Of a DNA stretch of 51,055 bases, positions 47,026 through 51,055 are shown piece by piece. Numbering within the stretch: the first letter of the stretch is position 1; every line of letters starts with the position of its first letter. A program made the position numbers and the translations under genes. The notes beneath the pieces were generated by a model. The model saw only the letters and a program-made list of their open reading frames with translations. It did no database searches and had not been told where the DNA came from. This stretch comes from Mesostigma viride (lineage: Eukaryota > Streptophyta > Mesostigmatophyceae > Mesostigmatales > Mesostigmataceae): the NCBI GenBank assembly GCA_009746045.1, contig RPFO01000050.1, forward strand, positions 4,628,769 through 4,679,823. The letters run 5' to 3'.

Positions 47026-47762
47026 TACAAAATACGTTTACGCACAAGAGACTCTTGGACCAAAGTCGCATAATTGGTGAATAAAGCATCTGCAGGCCCC
47101 CCCAGCCAGCTGATGCTGCCATCTCACTTCCCTCAGGGTGGGTTGGGTGGGCTAATAAAAACGAATACCAGCACAGGCACACCTTGGCTGGTTATATGCC
47201 AGCACTTTTTCTCAGACTTGGGCCGGCGGCGGCCCAGGTCCTTCTAATTCGGGTCAAAACACAATTCCGTGACCCATACAATATTCGTACACCATGCGAA
47301 GTGGCAGCGTACTTGCCCACTGTGGCGGATGCAAGTCCGGTACACCTGGTTGTGGCGCCAAAAGCACCCTTGGCCAGTTGTACTACAAGGAACCCATCCC
47401 TACTAATTCTTTTGACATTGTACTACGTTTAGTCTTGGTCTACTACACCCCAGTAGGTCCGTTCACCTCCTGAGCGTCCAGTGCTACGCCGAAGCACGTC
47501 AGCACTGGTTTGAACTAGAATGAACTAGTTTGAAGTAGATTGAAGTAGACTGTACTACCCTGTAGGCCAAGTGAAGTACTTGGAACTACGTCCAAGTACT
47601 TAGAACTAGTTTACAAGTTACTTGTACGGACTTTCACCCTATCAGAGGGCAGATCTCGTACCACCACACTGGCGCCCCTTATTAAATTCCAGGGCCCTTA
47701 TACATTGTGACTACTGCCCCTTATAAAAGACCAGGGCCTATTATAAAGTATTAAATGCTCTA
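47026..47762. other. Insert of about 0.8 kb splitting the reverse transcriptase
   Basis: Separates the N- and C-terminal halves of the reverse transcriptase. It holds short imprecise repeats: TGAACTAG/TGAAGTAG units at 47513-47551, CAAGTACTTAGAACTAG-type units at 47570-47610, and two TATA-like CCCCTTATAAAA/CCCCTTATTAAA motifs near 47675-47730. The motif GGATGCAAGTCCGGT at about 47329 nearly recurs at the right window edge (51040-51055), which hints at a terminal repeat of an unidentified element. No target duplication was found. Confidence 0.5.
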
Positions 47763-48660
47763 TTTATTTTTTATATGTGCTGTCACCCAGCGGCGTCCCT
47801 CGCCTCCTTCGCTCCCTCCGCCCCGACAAATCAGGGAATCCAGATCGAGGGAGATCAACCAATCTGGCAGGTAACAGCCGCCAGGGGTGAGGAACTTGTC
47901 GTTGCTCTGCACCATGTTGCAGATGAGTCGCTGGCGCTGGGCTGACGGGTCCACCACCCCTGGATCGCGCTTGGGCACGCCGAACAGGCCGTTGGTGACC
48001 GGTGGTTCCTCCTCGCTATACTCTGTCATCCCGGTCTCCGCCAGCCGCACGCTGAGGCGCGCGTACTCCGTGTCGCTCGCACAGCCATGCGTTACTCGCC
48101 GTCGACGCCCTGGCTGCACTACCTCTTCCCTCAAAATATTTTTTATATTGCCATATACCTCCCTCCACTGGGGGGGGAGGCAGTCCATCAGCGGCACGCT
48201 GCCCGCCACTCCGCCCGCGGGCAGCGCAAGTCTCTCCGGGGCAATTATTTCATATTGCCCGTCGGGCCCATAGGGCCCAGACTCAACGTCATGCACCAGG
48301 TCCTCTGCCGCTACGGCTCTCAGCCGGCGCTCATGGACCTGGGCGGCAATCTCCAGCCCTTGTAGGGCCGCCTGCTGGGCCGCAGTGCAGGGGGTCACTA
48401 AGGACACCCCGCTGGTACCGCATCCCGCGGGCTCCTGGGCAACAGGTGCGGGCAAAGCCATCCGCATGCCACCGACAGGACCCGTTTCAGGCGGTTCCTG
48501 TGCTCCCCTCCACAACCAGTTGAGGCCATCCACGATTCGCGCGCTGCGCAGGAGCAGGGCCCGCCGCCGCATGGCCCGCTGATACCTACGTCGGGACCGT
48601 AGGCGCGCGCGGTCGAGGGGCTTGATGGCCACCTCTGGGAGGGGGTATACACCTCGCCCT
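47763..48660 (-). pseudogene. Reverse transcriptase, N-terminal part of the decayed retroelement
   Basis: The meaningful part of a 643-aa frame whose upstream half is only antiphase to gag. It contains TNGLFGVPKRD and RQRLICNMVQSND (about 47880-47996), the fingers-region motifs of a reverse transcriptase, preceded by a basic and helical region. It breaks off shortly after, before the catalytic Asp of motif A, which lies at about 46966 beyond the insert. Gag ends at 48662, so pol overlaps or follows it in another frame. Confidence 0.65.
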
Positions 48661-48661
48661 C

Positions 48662-50199
48662 TCACTTCTTCTGGGAAGAGCCCGCCACTCCTCCCTCCGC
48701 CTTGTCCTCCTTTCCTCGCGCCGACGCCAACGCATCGCGCTCCTTCTTGTGTGCCCGCAGCGCTCGTCGGGCCGCCCGCGTGCGGACACCCCCTGCCGGC
48801 CGGTAGAGCAGCATGTACCCGGACGCGTTCCAAGACCCGCTGGTCTCCACCAGCAGGAGAGCCTCCACGCAGAGCGCCAGGTACTCCACGCCCGCCAGCT
48901 CGCTGCACACGTTGGGACTGAGCTCCTTGTTGAGCGTATCCCAGACGTGGCACAGGTTCTGGGCCAGCTCCATCCTCTCCTTGGATGCCCACCCAAGTCC
49001 CGTCCCCTCCTTCTGCTGGCGCAGCACGGGGGCCCTTTGCACGTTCAGCCAGGCCACCATGTTGCCGTTGTGGCCCTGTATGGCGGTCTCCATGTGCTTG
49101 GGGGCCGTGCGCTGGTGGTACTTGTGGTCTTCCACGTCCCACACCACGCTGAGCGCCCGCCCCGCCGGCAGGTACTCGAGCAGGTTGACCCCGCGGGTAA
49201 CTGGCAGGTCGGTCAACCTCCCACCTGTGCCCCGGCCACCCGCGCGCCCTCGCCCGCTCCCCTCCGAGTCGCTGCTCGTGCTGTCGCTGGACGTGCACCG
49301 GCAGTGCCGATGCCCGCAATCGCGGCACTTGGACCGCTTGCTCTCCCGTTTCCTCTGCCCACCTTGGGCTGCTGCGAACGCCATGTGGTACGGGGTTCCA
49401 GCTGCTGGCACCCAGGTACCGTACGCGGTACCCGCTGGTGGGTAGGGCTGAGGCCAGGCTGCACCCATCTGCCCTGGGTAGGCGTACGCTGGGCCCTGCG
49501 TTCTTTCCACGCCTGTCGGTGTGCCCGGGTACCCATGGGGCCCGCTTGTCCACCCGGCAGGGCTGGGCCCTGCTGCCCCCGCCCCCCCCATGCGCCTCCT
49601 TCCTGCACGCTGGGTGCTGGCACCCGTACTGCGGCTCCCAACCCCTGGGCGCCGCCAATCCCCAGCTGTTGGAAGCCCCCCATGAGGGCACTCATCTGCG
49701 CCATCATTTCTGGGCTCAGTCCCATTCCGGCCGCCCCGTCCCCCTTGGCACTGCGCGGGAGACCTGCTTTCTCCTCCTTGCCTCCCCCGCGCGCGCCCGC
49801 TTTTAAAGTGCCTGAGCGTGGCACTACAGACACCCCCTCGCCTCCCCCAAAACTAGCGCCAGCCGCGTTTGCCAAGCTCCTCCCTGCATTTGCAAGCTGT
49901 TTCCTGCCATCCCCTCCGACGTCAGGCGCCGTATGACCAAAAACGGCGGGAAAAACGGCACCTGGTGCGCCAGCAACTGTGCTAGCACCTGGGGGGCGAA
50001 ATCCCTGCGCCTGCTCCTCTTTGGCCCCCGCCAAAGCTTCCCCGACATCAGTGTCCTCCTCTGAGGAGTCCCCGTTCGGTTCCTCATCGTTTGTAATGCC
50101 TGTTGTACCTTGTGCTAACATTTTCGCCACCTTGGCTGAAATATTTTGCGCCAGCTCCTCACGAGTGTCATACCCACTACAATACGCTTCCGCGGACAC
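48662..50199 (-). pseudogene. Gag-like ORF of the decayed retroelement, frameshifted
   Basis: The N-terminal part begins at the Met at 50199 (acidic, Gly/Ala-rich). The C-terminal part is the 309-aa frame ending at 48662. The two join if one base is gained or lost at the run of eight C (G on minus) at 49582-49589. The C-terminal part has a small Cys/His cluster KCRDCGHRHCRC, a Ser/Asp-rich stretch and then a conserved-looking helical domain ending in a basic tail, consistent with Gag. Base composition is much more GC-rich than the neighbouring transposons. The frameshift could be mutation, a sequencing error in a homopolymer, or programmed. Confidence 0.6.
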
Positions 50200-51055
50200 C
50201 TTTTTCAGCGGGGAAAGTGCCCCCGGGCGTCCGGTGCAAATTCAGCAAGCGCTGCGGAACTTAGATACTAAAATTTCGTTTTTGGTTCGTACCTAACAGC
50301 CAATCATTTTGCGCCCGGATCGAATTGTGATCTTGTCAACACGAAAATTTCAGCGGAACGCACGATCCACAAACGCAACTAGAGAAAATTTTCAGTGACG
50401 AAAATGTAGTACCGTGTAACCAATCAAAATGTAGTAGGACCTCGCAGAAGTCACGTTCGGATTTTTTTCCCGCAAGATTCTCCCGCAAGATTCCCCCGCA
50501 TGATTCCCCCCGCTAGGTTCAGGATCCAGTCGATGCTCGCCAAATGGCGCAAAACGAACCAACAATTGTTGAATCAACGGTGCGAATCCTCGGTACAGCT
50601 CGGGTAACATTCTCACTCATTTCGCGTCTCCTATGAACCGTATTGTAGTGCCCATTGATTTCAAACTCAAAGATCCGAAGCTTTTCTGCCAAACTTCGTG
50701 ACTTGTTTTCCGAGCTACGCAACAATATTTTAGGGTATTCAGAGCCGAGTTCTGCCGCTATAAAATAGGCGACAGCTGAGGCGTTCCTGCCATGGTTCAC
50801 ATAGATTTCCTCCACACGACTCGCAAATCCGCGCGGTAAATCCCCCATCTCGCTAGCGTTTTCATCCCCGCTAGCCATCATATTCGTAAAGAGGAAGTCG
50901 TTAGCTTTCAAACGGACCTATTCCGAGGTAAAACGGCCAAAAGATGGCTTAGAAAACCGAAAAACGAATTTGAAAACTGATAAAGCATGCGCCGCCATGT
51001 CTTCCTCAATAAATTGGCTGCATTGCATGCGCACGGTGGCGAATGCAAGTCCGGT
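50200..51055. other. Unassigned right edge
   Basis: Upstream of the gag-like ORF on minus, so it may contain the leader or terminal repeat of that element. A 130-aa minus ORF (50519-50911) and a 74-aa one (50392-50616) have no recognised domain; the first could be a small exon or chance. The last 16-20 bases resemble 47320-47343. Confidence 0.4.

Noticed and set aside
46433-47080. 215-aa plus ORF, and the 395-aa plus ORF at 48749-49936
   Set aside because: Both are antisense to RT or gag in GC-rich DNA where stops are rare. No domain is seen.
47997-49691. N-terminal half of the 643-aa minus frame as a real protein
   Set aside because: The gag-like 309-aa frame across 48662-49591 is the coherent one. 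The 643-aa frame there is a Gly/Arg/Pro-rich shadow, and only its last 300 or so residues look like reverse transcriptase.

Overview
The window is repeat-dense eukaryotic DNA and holds no host gene that I can recognise as intact. A captured PHD-finger fragment, a Copia retrotransposon, two small LTR elements primed by initiator-Met-like tRNA, TTAA-target DNA transposons and a DIRS-like/algal-type reverse transcriptase together point to a eukaryote, probably an alga or other plant-lineage protist. The species cannot be told from this sequence. The setting resembles pericentromeric, centromeric or other heterochromatic satellite.

Layout. A satellite with a monomer of about 70 bp (69-72 bp) fills most of 223-38482, roughly 20 kb or about 290 monomers by length. 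It has higher-order structure, including a 3.04-kb tandem unit. About 5.8 kb of satellite is present twice: 223-16357 and 27302-38482, lengths counted without insertions. Mobile elements interrupt the array. These are a TTAA element end (1-222), a nearly intact Copia element on the minus strand (1842-9687), a short LTR element on plus (11130-13606), a head-to-tail pair of non-autonomous units (23047-25176), a second short LTR element on minus (30783-33509), and a TTAA element carrying a PHD-finger fragment (34815-37457). The two satellite copies serve as each other's empty sites, so most insertion boundaries and target duplications can be read directly.

From 38483 to 45798 there is no satellite. 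This part is a nest of non-autonomous TTAA-target transposons of three families (A, B, C). B1 is interrupted by C and by A2, A2 is interrupted by B2, and a 133-bp SINE-like insert with a 15-bp target duplication lies in the tail of B1. From about 45.8 kb to 50.2 kb lies a GC-rich, decayed retroelement on minus with gag, reverse transcriptase and RNase H fragments, broken by frameshifts and by an insert of about 0.8 kb. The last 0.85 kb is unassigned.

The Copia element is the only likely functional coding unit. Its order on minus is 5' LTR, an extra 236-aa ORF, gag with a zinc knuckle, an in-frame UGA, then pol. Gag and pol share one frame with no other stop between them, which suggests stop-codon readthrough. 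The pol domain order is integrase, protease, reverse transcriptase, RNase H, so the protease is not in its usual Copia place. The most unusual signals are: (1) three LTR elements integrated within 2 bp of the same position in the satellite monomer; (2) a run of at least nine small stem-loops, eight with a UUGUU/UAGUU-type loop, in the LTR of the 11130-13606 element, with G-U wobble pairs that indicate RNA-level structure; and (3) the rearranged, readthrough Copia polyprotein.
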